Shown here piece by piece: positions 1-9,101 of a DNA stretch of 64,000 nucleotides (within the stretch, counting starts at the first letter, position 1; each line of letters opens with the position of its first letter). The DNA lies in the NCBI RefSeq assembly GCF_007859955.1, contig NZ_SJPR01000002.1, positions 831,396 to 895,395 on the forward strand, written 5' to 3'. Under the pieces are notes generated by a model. The model saw only the letters and a list, made by a program, of their open reading frames with translations, did no database searches and was not told where the DNA came from. Source of the DNA: Botrimarina colliarenosi. Its GTDB lineage: Bacteria > Planctomycetota > Planctomycetia > Pirellulales > Lacipirellulaceae. The position numbers and the translations under genes are program-made.

Positions 1-504
1 GATCTTGCCCATGCCGACGACCATCATCTTCGTCAGGCCGCTCTGCACGGGGCCGCTGAAGCAGGTGTGCAGTTTCACGCGGTTGAGGACCAGCACGCCG
101 GCCGACTCGAAGCAGTGGCGGTCCATCCAGACGTCGCCGGTGGGCCCGTTTTTCCAGATAGGAACAGCGCCGACCTTGACGCACTCCATGCTGGAGCGGA
201 TCGGCATGCCCGTCACGGCCTCGGTGATGCCGAGCGACTCGACCATCTCCCGCTGTCCCTCGGCCGTGGCGCCGTTGTGCGAGCCCATGGCCGGGACGAT
301 GAAGGGCGTGGCGCCGTGATCGCGGAGCCAATCCCCCGCCGCCTTGGTGATCTCGACCAGGTTGTTGATGCCCCGCGAGCCGGCGGTGATGGCGACCTCG
401 CCCTGCGGCGGCGGGCCGAGGGCGTCGAGCTGTCGGCGGACCTCGGCCGTGACATCGGCGATCGGCGAGGAGACGAGCTTTTGGCGGACTTTGACGAACT
501 TCAT
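1..504 (-). CDS. LarA-like (DUF2088, lactate racemase domain) protein, partial
   Basis: The first 168 codons of a gene run off the left edge of the window. The ATG lies at 502-504 on the complement and the frame stays open to base 1. The visible protein has the segment AITAGSRGI followed by PFIVPAMGSHNGATAEGQ and then a SSMECVKVG stretch. This is the pattern of the N-terminal domain of nickel-pincer lactate racemase (LarA) relatives, which in planctomycetes are often of unknown substrate. LarA-type enzymes are cytosolic and need LarB/C/E to make the cofactor; none of these is visible here. The C-terminal half (about 250 residues in full-length relatives) is missing, so racemase activity cannot be judged. 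Confidence 0.7.
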   Translation of the reverse strand, partial: MKFVKVRQKLVSSPIADVTAEVRRQLDALGPPPQGEVAITAGSRGINNLVEITKAAGDWLRDHGATPFIVPAMGSHNGATAEGQREMVESLGITEAVTGMPIRSSMECVKVGAVPIWKNGPTGDVWMDRHCFESAGVLVLNRVKLHTCFSGPVQSGLTKMMVVGMGKI

Positions 505-763
505 CGGGGCGGATCCGAATAGTGGGAGACGGCGTCTCTCTAGATTAACCGCCCCGACGCCCCGAGCGCCAGGGTTCTCATGCCGCGCTGCGCGATCTAG
601 CGGGTTCTTTGCGGGACTCGACTGCGGCGAGTAGTCACGGCAATCGGCGGAACCCTCCTGCTCAGCCCCGCCATGCCGACTTCAAGAACGCCAGCGGATT
701 GGTCTTGCCCCAAATACTAAGAGGTTAGTACAAACCCGCCTCACAACGACCCGGAGCCCCCTC

Positions 764-1720
764 GTGACCCGCGACCGCCAGCCGCCCCGCCCTCTGCCCG
801 CCTTGCGCCGGCGCCACTTGCTCCGGCCCCCCCTGCTCCGGCCCCCCCTGCTCCGGGCCCCCCTGCTCCGGGAAGGGGTAGCGGGGTTTACCGTGCTGGA
901 ACTGCTGGTTTCGATCAGTGTGATCGGGGTGCTGGTCGCCCTGCTGTTGCCGGCCGTGCTGCGGGTCCGCGAATCGGCCCGGACCGTGACCTGCGTCAAC
1001 CACCTGCGACAGGTCGGTTTGGCGATGCACCAGCACCACAATTGGCGCGAGCAGTTGCCGCCGGCGTGGCGCGTCGCGAAGCGCGCCCCGACCTTCGCCT
1101 ACAGCTGGGCCTCGATGCTGCTGCCCGGGCTCGAAGAAGACACGTTGCTTGCCCAATTAAACCTCGACGACGCGCCGACCGGCGTCGATCCCAGCGACGC
1201 GGTGGTCGAGTTTTTGGTCTGCCCGTCGGACCAGATCGAAGCGACCTTCGCGCTCTACGCCTCGGCCGACACCGAATACGGTCCCCCTGGCGACGTGCTG
1301 CTTTCGCTGCCGACGTCCAGCTACATCGGCGTCTACGGCACGGTCGAAGCGGACGAGTACTACCAGAAGCTGCGTGCCAACACCCCGGAACTCGGCGACG
1401 GAGCGATCGTCTTCAACCGCCGGGTGCGGCTGAGCAACCTGAACCGCGGCCTCAGCCAGACGCTCTTGGTGGGCGAGCGGACGATGTCGCTCGTCCCCTC
1501 GACGTGGCTCGGGGTCGACTTGCGGGGCGAAGACGCCGAATGCCGGATCACCGGCGCCGCGATGACCCAACCCAATTGCGACACCTGCGACGAGTGCGAG
1601 TTCTCGAGCCGTCACCCGGGAGGGGCCTACTTCTTGTGGGCGGACGGCCACGTCGAACTTGTCGCGGACGACATCGACCCGACCCTCTATCGCCAACTCG
1701 CCCAGCGCGACCCTCAATAG
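764..1720 (+). CDS. DUF1559 pseudopilin-like protein
   Basis: The 318-residue protein carries a type IV prepilin / type II pseudopilin signal: GFTVLELLV at residues 41-49 with Glu at +5 after the expected Gly41-Phe42 cleavage, followed by one hydrophobic helix. The DUF1559 body follows, with the C-terminal motif ending in WADGHVELV. Large families of such proteins are typical of planctomycetes, and their individual roles are mostly unknown; they are expected to be processed by a prepilin peptidase and sit at the inner membrane or envelope. The start is GTG. The leader before the cleavage site is unusually long (40 residues) and contains four 5-residue repeats of the LLRPP type. No earlier or later ATG fits better. 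Family call is secure; function is unknown. Confidence 0.85.
   Translation: MTRDRQPPRPLPALRRRHLLRPPLLRPPLLRAPLLREGVAGFTVLELLVSISVIGVLVALLLPAVLRVRESARTVTCVNHLRQVGLAMHQHHNWREQLPPAWRVAKRAPTFAYSWASMLLPGLEEDTLLAQLNLDDAPTGVDPSDAVVEFLVCPSDQIEATFALYASADTEYGPPGDVLLSLPTSSYIGVYGTVEADEYYQKLRANTPELGDGAIVFNRRVRLSNLNRGLSQTLLVGERTMSLVPSTWLGVDLRGEDAECRITGAAMTQPNCDTCDECEFSSRHPGGAYFLWADGHVELVADDIDPTLYRQLAQRDPQ
818..877 (+). repeat. 15-bp tandem repeat in prepilin leader
   Basis: Four in-frame copies of a 15-base unit encode LLRPP, LLRPP, LLRAP and LLREG just before the prepilin cleavage motif. The first three copies are almost identical at the DNA level. Confidence 0.8.
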
Positions 1721-1731
1721 CAGCCCCGACC

Positions 1732-2118
1732 ATGAGTCAACTCAAAGAATCCACGATGCTGACGGCCGCCGAGGCGGAGGTGATGAACATCGTCTGGGAC
1801 GTTGGCGACGTCACCATCTCTGACATCGTCGAAAGACTGCCCCGGTCACTCGCCTACACGACGGTGATGACGACGACCCGCATCCTTGAAGAGAAGGGCT
1901 ACGTCAAGAAGTCGGGCAAGCGGGGCCGTGCGTTCGTCTACGAGCCCCGGGTGGGCCGCGACGCGGCGCGGGGATCGATGTCGCACGAGGTCGCCCGTCG
2001 CCTCTTCGGCGGCTCGATGAAGTCGCTGGTGTTGAACCTTGTGCATGACGACGCGATCGGCGCCGACGACTTGGCCGAGCTCAAACAGATGATCGAATCA
2101 CTCGAGGCCTCCAAATGA
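1732..2118 (+). CDS. BlaI/MecI-family transcriptional repressor
   Basis: The 128-residue product matches the BlaI/MecI/CopY winged-helix family from end to end. It opens with the pattern LTAAEAEVMNIVWD, has the recognition-helix region SLAYTTVMTTTRILEEKGYV, and ends in a short dimerisation helix. Such repressors bind operator DNA as dimers and are released when a partner M56 membrane protease senses a signal and cleaves them. The ATG at 1732 is chosen because the family similarity starts there; the same frame is open upstream but reads through the pseudopilin gene. The stop overlaps the start of the next gene (ATGA), so the two are translationally coupled. The pair need not concern beta-lactams: in planctomycetes such pairs are common and usually of unknown signal. 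Confidence 0.9.
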   Translation: MSQLKESTMLTAAEAEVMNIVWDVGDVTISDIVERLPRSLAYTTVMTTTRILEEKGYVKKSGKRGRAFVYEPRVGRDAARGSMSHEVARRLFGGSMKSLVLNLVHDDAIGADDLAELKQMIESLEASK

Positions 2119-3212
2119 CCACCCCGCAGTGGACTCAGTGGCTCCTCTCGTACGCCCTCCAGGCGTCGCTGGTGATCGGCGTCGCCGCGGCGCTCGACCG
2201 CTGGACCCACGCCGCCACGGCGAAGTCGCGGCTCTGGACCGGCTGTTTCGTGAGTCTGCTCGGGCTGCTGGCGGTGGGGCTCCTCGCCCCGCACGTCCAG
2301 TGGGCCTCCCCTTGGTCGGCCGCTCCGCCAAACGTCGTCGTCTCGGCCCTCGAGGTCGAGCAGACCCTCGGGTCGGTGCTGCTGACCGTGTGGGCGTTCG
2401 GGATCGCCGTCATGGTGTCCCGCGGGGTCATCGACTTCATTCGCGTCCAGCGGTTCATCACCCGCCAGCCCCGCGTCACGTCCAAGCAAGACTTGAGGAT
2501 ACGCTCCCTGATCAAGCCGCCGAGCCTCTTGATCGACGGCAGGCAGGTTGACCTCCGTGTCGCCCCCGAAGAGCTCGGTCCGTTCTGCTACCAGTTCCAT
2601 CGTCCGCTTGTTTTCGTGCCGGAGTCGCTCCTCAATGGCGAAGCCGACGACGACCTGCGAAACGTCCTGATCCACGAGATGACGCATCTGTGCACCGAGC
2701 ACCCGATGCAGGTCTTCTTGCAGAAGACCACGCAGTGTGTGCTGTGGTTCCATCCGCTGGTTTGGATGGCGAGCGGGCGGGCCGGGATTGTCCGGGAGTT
2801 TGTTTGCGACGACGCCGCCTCCGACCAAGGCGCCTCGACAGCCGCCTACCTGCGGACGCTCCTGAAAGTGGTCGAGAACCGTCAACGCCGGTTTGGCGCC
2901 GGCCTCACCATCGGACGGTCGGTCAGCGAGGTCCGCCTGCGGGCCGCCCGGCTCGTGGCGAACTTGTCCGAGCCGTCAGGTTCAGGCGGCAGGCGGGCGG
3001 TGGCGGGCGTCGTCGTTGCGGCGGTCGTCGCGACGCTCGTCTGGCTGCCGGTCGATCCGCTCGCCTCGCCCCGCAGCCGGATGTCGCCCTGGCCGGCTTG
3101 GTCGGCGTCGGTGCTCCACGGGTTGGGTGTGCCGGCCCGCGATTTCAGCGACTTCAATGGGTCAACCCATGTCTACGAGCTCCTGCACGATGCCGGAGAA
3201 GTTCGGGATTAA
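2115..3212 (+). CDS. M56 (BlaR1-like) membrane metallopeptidase
   Basis: The 365-residue protein has three hydrophobic segments in its first 115 residues (about 10-28, 38-60 and 86-106), then the zinc-protease motif HEMTH at 187-191 and the downstream E-F-V-C-D at 228-231 that is typical of M56 peptidases. A fourth hydrophobic segment lies near residues 295-313, and only about 50 residues follow, so there is no large penicillin-binding sensor domain as in BlaR1. The gene overlaps the BlaI-type repressor by 4 bases (ATGA). The likely role is signal-dependent cleavage of that repressor. The inducing signal is unknown. Substrate and target genes cannot be read from the sequence. Confidence 0.88.
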   Translation: MTTPQWTQWLLSYALQASLVIGVAAALDRWTHAATAKSRLWTGCFVSLLGLLAVGLLAPHVQWASPWSAAPPNVVVSALEVEQTLGSVLLTVWAFGIAVMVSRGVIDFIRVQRFITRQPRVTSKQDLRIRSLIKPPSLLIDGRQVDLRVAPEELGPFCYQFHRPLVFVPESLLNGEADDDLRNVLIHEMTHLCTEHPMQVFLQKTTQCVLWFHPLVWMASGRAGIVREFVCDDAASDQGASTAAYLRTLLKVVENRQRRFGAGLTIGRSVSEVRLRAARLVANLSEPSGSGGRRAVAGVVVAAVVATLVWLPVDPLASPRSRMSPWPAWSASVLHGLGVPARDFSDFNGSTHVYELLHDAGEVRD

Positions 3213-3336
3213 CGCGGCCCGGCTCCAATTTTTTTGCCGACAACTATTAAATCTATCGTAGTGGAGCGGCGATCGGGGCAGGTACGCCTCGGCGACGCCA
3301 ATCGATTCGATAAACGACTATCGCAAGGACGCGAGA

Positions 3337-5772
3337 ATGCCGTTGCTGGATAGCTGTAACGTAGCGAGCGGGTCCCCGGCTGGGACGCGACGTTCGATTT
3401 CCCTGATCCTGCCAGCCTGGAACGAAGCGGGAGCGTTGCCGCGGGCCTTGGCCGAAGCCGACGCCGCCCTCCGCTCCGTGGCGGACGACTACGAGATCCT
3501 CGTCGTCGATGACGGCAGCACCGACGCCACCGCCCAGGTCGTCGCCGAAGCGGCCCAGCGGATGCCCGCCGTGCGGCTGATCCAGCACCCCACGAACCTC
3601 GGCTACGGCGCCGCCCTCCGCAGCGGGTTCGCCGCGGCCCGGTGCGAGCTCGTCGGGTTCACCGACGCCGACAACCAATTCGATCTCAGCGAGCTCGACC
3701 GCCTCGTGCTGCTCGCCGAACGCCATGAAGTGGTTTGCGGCTACCGCATCGACCGCAAAGACTCGCCGCTGCGTTGCTTCTACTCCCGTTGCTACAACGT
3801 GCTGGTGCGGGGCCTACTCGGCGTCGGGGTGCGTGACGTCGACTGCGCGCTGAAGCTGTTCCACCGCGACGCGCTGGGGCAACTCCCGATCACCACCAAT
3901 GGCTTCCTGGTCAACTCCGAACTGCTGACGCAGGCTCGGCGACTAGGCTTCTCGATTGTCGAGGTCGGTGTCTCGCACCGGCCGCGGGTTGAGGGTGATA
4001 GCACCGTCTCGGCAAGGCACATCCCCAAGGTGCTCGGCGAGCTGGGCCGCTTCTGGTGGAACCGCGTCGCGTTCCCCGGCGACGCCGCTCCGGACCGTCC
4101 CACCGAGTCGCGTCGGGCGTTGATCAACGGCCTCTCGGCGGCGTTGCTCGTCGTGACGGCGATTCTGTTCTTCACGAACCTAAGCTACCCGTTGCTTGAC
4201 CGCGACGAGACGCGGTACGCCGAGATCCCGCGTGAGATGGTGGTCACCGGCAACTGGGTCTTGCCGCAGCTGAACTTCAAGCCGTACTACGACAAGCCGC
4301 CGCTGATGTACTGGCTCTGCTCGGCCAGCTACGAGCTGTTCGGCGTCAACGAGTACGCCGCCCGGCTGCCGCAGGTGCTGGCCGCGTTCGGCACGCTCGC
4401 CCTGACGCTGCTCTTCGCGCGGCGTTGGCTCGGCCCCGGGCCGGGCTTGGCGGCGGCGCTGGTGCTGCTGGTGTCGGTTGGCTTCTTTGGCTCGTCGCGG
4501 ATCCTTTTAATTGATGGGCTGCTGACCGCCCTGGTGACGCTCACCGCGGCGTGCGCCTTTGAAGCGGTCCGAGGGCCATCGTTCCGCTACGGCTGGTGGC
4601 TCGCTGCGGCGATGACGTGCGGCGCCGGCTTCCTAACGAAGGGCCCGATTGCCTTCGTCTTGGTCGCGCCGCCGATCGCCGCTTACAGCTTCTTGAGCCG
4701 CGGTGCTTCGCAGCCTCGTCTCCGCGACTGGGCCGTCATGCTCGGTGTGGTCGCCGCGATGGCGACGCCGTGGTTGATCGCCGTGTCGAGGGTCCAGCCC
4801 TCGTTCGCTTACGAGTTCTTCTACCTCCACAACGTCGCCCGCTTCGCCGGCGCCTTCCACGCCCAGCCGATCTGGTACTTCGTGCCGATCTTGCTGGTGG
4901 CGGGGCACCCGTGGTCGTACCTAACGATCCCGTGCGTCCGGTACTTCGGCAGCCAATCCGCCGCTGATCGCGAATCGCGGTCCCCCGTGCTCGGCTTCTT
5001 CGCCTTGTGGGCCGGCTGGTGCGTGCTGTTCTTTTCGATGTCGAGTTGCAAGCTCCCCTCCTACGTCATGCCCGCCCTGCCGCCGCTAGCGATGCTGATG
5101 GGCTACTACGTCTACAACCGGCTCGTCCTGCTCAAGGGGGGCAAGGCGTCGCTCTTGGAGCGGGTCGCCCCGTGGAACGCGGCCCTCGCTTCGGGCCTCG
5201 GCGGTTTCGGATTCGCCACGTTCGTTGGCGTCGCCGGCGTCGAACGAGCGGGCGTCGCCATCGCCTTCGCGGTCGCCTGGCTTGCCCTGACGGTCGCGAC
5301 TCAACTGCTCCGCACACGGATCGAGAACCCGATCGCCGCCTGGGGGGTGAGCCTCGCGATGGTCGTCCCCATGGGGGTCCTCGTGATGCACCGGCAGCTC
5401 CCCCGCTTCGCCGAATTCCGCACGCTGCTCGGCCCGGGGTCGGCTCTGACCGCCCAGCTGGCGGCCGACTCGACGGCGCCGATCGCGACCTTCTCGCACG
5501 AGTGGGCCGAGGCGCCCTACTACCTGCATCGCGAAGACATCCAGAACCTTTCGTTCCATGACACTGACGACCTGAGCTCGATCGCCGGCTCCGACGGACG
5601 GCTCTATGTCGTCATGCGGAAGAAAGACAACCGCCAGGACCTCCTCGACGACCTGCCGACCGAGGCGTCCGTCCGCGTCGTTGGCGAGCGTGGCTCGGGG
5701 GTGGTCCTTGAGGTGGACACCGACGGGACGTCGCTCGCGAATCGCCCCGCCGACTTGGCGACACACCGCTGA
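3337..5772 (+). CDS. Fusion glycosyltransferase: GT2 domain plus GT39/ArnT-like membrane domain
   Basis: The 811-residue protein joins two enzymes that are normally separate. Residues about 19-245 form a dolichyl-phosphate-mannose-synthase-like GT2 domain, with LVVDDGSTD around 55-63 and the catalytic TDADNQFD at 109-116. From about residue 262 the protein becomes a multi-span membrane protein of the ArnT/PMT (GT39/GT83) type, with the LDRDETRYAEIPREM signature near 287-301, then KPYYDKPPLMYWL and about ten hydrophobic segments. The expected logic is that the GT2 half loads a sugar onto a polyprenyl phosphate and the membrane half transfers it to an acceptor outside the membrane; sugar and acceptor are unknown. 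A purine-rich AAGGA lies just upstream of the ATG. The gene stands alone on the + strand between the M56 gene and the U32 gene. Confidence 0.88.
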   Translation: MPLLDSCNVASGSPAGTRRSISLILPAWNEAGALPRALAEADAALRSVADDYEILVVDDGSTDATAQVVAEAAQRMPAVRLIQHPTNLGYGAALRSGFAAARCELVGFTDADNQFDLSELDRLVLLAERHEVVCGYRIDRKDSPLRCFYSRCYNVLVRGLLGVGVRDVDCALKLFHRDALGQLPITTNGFLVNSELLTQARRLGFSIVEVGVSHRPRVEGDSTVSARHIPKVLGELGRFWWNRVAFPGDAAPDRPTESRRALINGLSAALLVVTAILFFTNLSYPLLDRDETRYAEIPREMVVTGNWVLPQLNFKPYYDKPPLMYWLCSASYELFGVNEYAARLPQVLAAFGTLALTLLFARRWLGPGPGLAAALVLLVSVGFFGSSRILLIDGLLTALVTLTAACAFEAVRGPSFRYGWWLAAAMTCGAGFLTKGPIAFVLVAPPIAAYSFLSRGASQPRLRDWAVMLGVVAAMATPWLIAVSRVQPSFAYEFFYLHNVARFAGAFHAQPIWYFVPILLVAGHPWSYLTIPCVRYFGSQSAADRESRSPVLGFFALWAGWCVLFFSMSSCKLPSYVMPALPPLAMLMGYYVYNRLVLLKGGKASLLERVAPWNAALASGLGGFGFATFVGVAGVERAGVAIAFAVAWLALTVATQLLRTRIENPIAAWGVSLAMVVPMGVLVMHRQLPRFAEFRTLLGPGSALTAQLAADSTAPIATFSHEWAEAPYYLHREDIQNLSFHDTDDLSSIAGSDGRLYVVMRKKDNRQDLLDDLPTEASVRVVGERGSGVVLEVDTDGTSLANRPADLATHR

Positions 5773-5828
5773 GCTTCTGCAGCGATCCCTCCTAGAGCCG
5801 GAGGGGGCCGACAGGCCATACTCGGTGG

Positions 5829-8342
5829 ATGGAAGCCCGCCCCGTCGCCACTCGCCGCCCCCCCGAACTGCTCGCCCCCGCCGGCGATCGGGAGTGCGTC
5901 CGCGCGGCGGTCGAGAACGGGGCCGACGCCGTCTATTTCGGCCTGCAGCACGGCTTCAACGCCCGCGCCCGGGCCGCCAACCACGGCGTCGGCGATCTCC
6001 CCGAGCTCATGACCGAGCTGCGCCGTCGGGGCGTGAAGGGCTACGTCACCCTCAACACGCTGATCTTCTGCGACGAGCTGCCGGCGATCGAAGAGGCGGT
6101 GATCGCCATCACCGAAGCAGGCGTCGATGCGGTTCTCGTCCAAGACCTCGGCCTCGTGCGGCTAATCCGGGCGATCAGCCCTGACCTGCCGGTCCACGCC
6201 TCCACCCAGATGACGCTCACCAGCGCCGAAAGCGTCCGCGCCGCCGAACGGCTCGGCGTCGAACGGGTCGTGCTCGCCCGCGAGCTCTCGCTCGCCGAGA
6301 TCCGCAAGATCCACGAGCAGACGACCGTCGAGATCGAGACCTTCGTCCACGGCGCCCTCTGCGTCGCTTACTCGGGCCAATGCCTGACGAGCGAATCGCT
6401 CGGCGGTCGAAGCGCCAACCGTGGCCAATGCGCCCAGGCGTGCCGGCTGCCGTACGACCTTGTCTGCGACGGCGTCGATCAAGACCTCGACCAAGTAAAA
6501 TACCTGCTGAGCCCCCAGGACCTGGCCGCGTACCACCTGGTGCCGGAGCTGATCGACGCGGGGGTGAGCTGCCTGAAGATCGAGGGCCGCCTCAAGACGC
6601 CCGAGTACGTCGCCAACATCACTCGCCACTACCGCCGCGCCATCGACGCCGCCGTGGCCGACCGACCGCTCGAGTTCTCGCGGCAAGACGTGACCGAGAT
6701 GGAGCTCTCCTTCTCGCGCGGCTTCTCGCCCGGTTGGCTCAACGGCTGCGACCACAAGATGCTGGTGCCGGGCAAGAGCTCGGCGAAACGCGGCGTGCTG
6801 CTCGGCGAGGTGCTTTCCATCAACGGCGACCGTGTCCGCGTCCGCCTCCGAGGCCCCGTCGCGCCGGGCGATGGCGTCGTCTTCGAAGGCGATCGGCTCG
6901 AAGCTGCCGAGCAAGGGGGCCGCGTCTACGACCTCTACCGCAACGGCCAGCCGCTCAAGTCGGGCGCCGATTCGGGTGACATCGAGATCACCTTCGGCCG
7001 CGACGCGATCGATCTCGACGAGCTCTATCCGGGCCAGACGCTCTGGAAGACCGACGACCCCAAGCTCAACGCCCGGCTACGCAAGAGTTTCTCGGCCGCC
7101 GATCCCCAACGGCGTGTGGCGCTCGACCTGCTAGTCAACGCAACGGTCGGCGAGCCGCTCATCGTCACCGCGGAGGCCGTCAACGGGGCGAGCTGCACGC
7201 TGCGGTCGGAAGAGCCCCTCGAAGCGGCGCGGAAACACCCGCTTACGGAAGAATCACTCACCGAACAACTGGGGCGACTAGGCGGCACGCCGTACGAGTT
7301 GCGGCAAGTCACGGCGACGATCGTTGGCGAGCCGATGGTTCCCCTCAGCGTGCTCGGCAAACTGCGGCGCGAACTGGCCACGAGCCTCGACGCCTCGATC
7401 CAAGCGCCGCCGGCGCGGCGCCTCGATCGCGAAGCGTCCGGCGCCGTTCGGCCCGCCGCCGTCGCCACGCCGACGACCGACCCCGCCACGCTACGCCTGC
7501 TCTGCCGCACGCTCGGCCAGCTCGAGCAACTGCTCGAACTGGGCGAGCGACAATTGCTGGCCGACTTCGCCGACATCCGCGAGTACCGCGACGCGGTCCG
7601 CCTCGCTCACGCACAGGGCGCCGAGATTTACTTGGCGACGCCGCGCATCCAAAAGCCGGGCGAGGCGGGCGTCTTTCGGGCGATGCACAAGCACCGCGCC
7701 GACGGCCTGCTTGTCCGCAACCTGGCGGGGATCGATTTTTGTAACGAGCACGGCGTGCCGTTCGTCGCCGACTTCTCGCTCAACGCCTCGAACCCGCTGA
7801 CGGCGAGCTACCTGCGTGAGCTCGGCGCGCAGCGTGTCACGGCGTCGTACGACCTCAACCGCGATCAGCTGCTTAGCCTCGCGGCCGAGACACCCGGCGG
7901 CTGGCTCGAGGTGGTCGTCCACCAGCACATGCCGATGTTCCACATGGAGCACTGCGTGTTCTGCTCGCTGCTCTCGCCGGGGACGAACAAGACCAATTGC
8001 GGCCGGCCGTGCGACCGGCACGAGGTAAAACTCCGCGACCGGACCGGCGCCGAGCACCGCCTCACCGCCGACGTCGGTTGCCGCAACACGCTCTTCAACG
8101 CGACGCCGCAGTCGGCCGCCGAAGCGGTCCCCGACCTACAAGCCGCCGGCATCCGCCACTTCCGTCTGGAGTTCCTCGACGAAGAGGGGGACCAACTCCG
8201 CCGCACCGTGCAACTCTACCGCGACCTGCTCGCCGGCCGCATCGCGGGCAAAGAAGTCTGGCGCAAGCTGCAGGCGTCCAACCGCGTCGGAGTCACCCGC
8301 GGCACGCTCGAAGAACGCCGCAACCCGCTGGCGATTTTATGA
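5829..8342 (+). CDS. U32 peptidase-family protein (RlhA-like 23S rRNA hydroxylase candidate)
   Basis: The 837-residue protein starts with PPELLAPAGD and ADAVYFGL, the signature of the U32 family. It has the conserved cysteine cluster Cys168, Cys175, Cys191 and Cys195 within FVHGALCVAYSG..QC..GQCAQAC. A long DUF3656-type middle region and a C-terminal TIM-barrel-like half follow. The length matches the long U32 subgroup that includes E. coli RlhA, which hydroxylates a 23S rRNA cytidine; the shorter TrhP members act on tRNA wobble uridine. These proteins bind an iron-sulfur cluster and use prephenate in the E. coli cases. The older label of collagenase-like protease is probably historical. The start at 5829 leaves only a few residues before the conserved PPELLAPAG. 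Which RNA is modified here is an inference. Confidence 0.85.
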   Translation: MEARPVATRRPPELLAPAGDRECVRAAVENGADAVYFGLQHGFNARARAANHGVGDLPELMTELRRRGVKGYVTLNTLIFCDELPAIEEAVIAITEAGVDAVLVQDLGLVRLIRAISPDLPVHASTQMTLTSAESVRAAERLGVERVVLARELSLAEIRKIHEQTTVEIETFVHGALCVAYSGQCLTSESLGGRSANRGQCAQACRLPYDLVCDGVDQDLDQVKYLLSPQDLAAYHLVPELIDAGVSCLKIEGRLKTPEYVANITRHYRRAIDAAVADRPLEFSRQDVTEMELSFSRGFSPGWLNGCDHKMLVPGKSSAKRGVLLGEVLSINGDRVRVRLRGPVAPGDGVVFEGDRLEAAEQGGRVYDLYRNGQPLKSGADSGDIEITFGRDAIDLDELYPGQTLWKTDDPKLNARLRKSFSAADPQRRVALDLLVNATVGEPLIVTAEAVNGASCTLRSEEPLEAARKHPLTEESLTEQLGRLGGTPYELRQVTATIVGEPMVPLSVLGKLRRELATSLDASIQAPPARRLDREASGAVRPAAVATPTTDPATLRLLCRTLGQLEQLLELGERQLLADFADIREYRDAVRLAHAQGAEIYLATPRIQKPGEAGVFRAMHKHRADGLLVRNLAGIDFCNEHGVPFVADFSLNASNPLTASYLRELGAQRVTASYDLNRDQLLSLAAETPGGWLEVVVHQHMPMFHMEHCVFCSLLSPGTNKTNCGRPCDRHEVKLRDRTGAEHRLTADVGCRNTLFNATPQSAAEAVPDLQAAGIRHFRLEFLDEEGDQLRRTVQLYRDLLAGRIAGKEVWRKLQASNRVGVTRGTLEERRNPLAIL

Positions 8343-8807
8343 AAGATGGGGGCGTCGCCTTCTTGCCTTCTCTCATAGGTTCACCCGGCTCACGACTGTC
8401 GGGGGCTACCCGGTTCGAGAATCTCCGCGGGTGGCCCCGGCAGTCGTAAGCGAGTGACAATGCGTACCGCTACGCTCAACCGAACGATTGTCGGGGTGCG
8501 TAGCACAGGAGGCAAGCTGGCCTGCTCGGCCTCTTGTTGCCTTGCAACCCCGACAGTCGCTCGGGCTCGGTAGCATTCGATGGCAAACTGGCTCGCTCGC
8601 GACAGTCGGGGCCACCCGCGACTCCTGAAAGCCCATTTCCGCTGGGCCAGCCTCGAACTCCGGTAAGTCCAGTTGCTCACGCATGGGTCAATAGTGGGAA
8701 GCACACCAACAAATACTCGGCGCCGTGGTCACGCTAAGGTGGGCATAAAAAGTGCGGTCTTCTCGCTGTAGCTCACATGCCCACGCGAGCGTGGGCATGG
8801 CACCTAG
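8343..8807. other. Repeat-bearing intergenic region
   Basis: No gene was found in this 465-base gap. It holds an inverted repeat with 21-base arms at 8426-8446 and 8600-8620 (CGCGGGTGGCCCCGGCAGTCG against its near-complement). A second, compact palindrome lies at 8777-8798 (ATGCCCACGC-GA-GCGTGGGCAT), next to the 3' end of the small gene on the minus strand. The compact one could act as a terminator hairpin, though no T-tract follows in the right place. Confidence 0.65.
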
Positions 8808-9050
8808 CTACATCAAATACACCGAACGGACTTCTTTCGTCGAAGTATTTACCTTTAGCATGATCGACGGGGGGTCTGCCGTTTCGCTCCGTTCTGTTTT
8901 TCCTTTATACGCAAACTCGACTTCCCAAAAAAGTGTGCCTGTCGGTCCAATCGGACGGCAACCTATGCAAGGTCCGTGCTTGTACCCACTATCTCGCATA
9001 TAGTTTTCAGCGACCGCAATCGCTTCTGTTCTGCCTACTACCGCACTCAT
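8808..9050 (-). CDS. Small hypothetical protein (80 aa)
   Basis: The gene encodes 80 residues. It opens with an amphipathic helix (AIAVAENYMRDSGY), then GTLFWEVEFAYKG, and ends with a strand-rich segment LKVNTSTKEVRSVYLM. The helix-then-WEVEF layout recalls PepSY-like and NTF2-fold small proteins, but I do not recognise the family and do not assign a function. The ATG at 9048-9050 is the only reasonable start. There is no signal peptide. The gene and its surroundings are clearly less GC-rich than neighbouring genes, and it sits between repeat-filled spacers, which suggests recent arrival or relaxed constraint. A palindrome directly downstream may terminate it. Confidence 0.55.
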   Translation of the reverse strand: MSAVVGRTEAIAVAENYMRDSGYKHGPCIGCRPIGPTGTLFWEVEFAYKGKTERSETADPPSIMLKVNTSTKEVRSVYLM

Positions 9051-9101
9051 AGATGGAAGTCCTAAGTGAAGGAGATTGCTACCACACCTGACCGCGGGTG
9101 G

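Noticed and set aside
1042..1731. Upstream extension of the BlaI-type gene to 1042
   Set aside because: The extension reads through the pseudopilin gene in a wrong frame; family similarity begins at the ATG 1732.
1732..3212. Beta-lactam resistance sensor (BlaI-BlaR1)
   Set aside because: The M56 protein lacks the penicillin-binding sensor domain and no beta-lactamase gene is adjacent, so the signal is left open.
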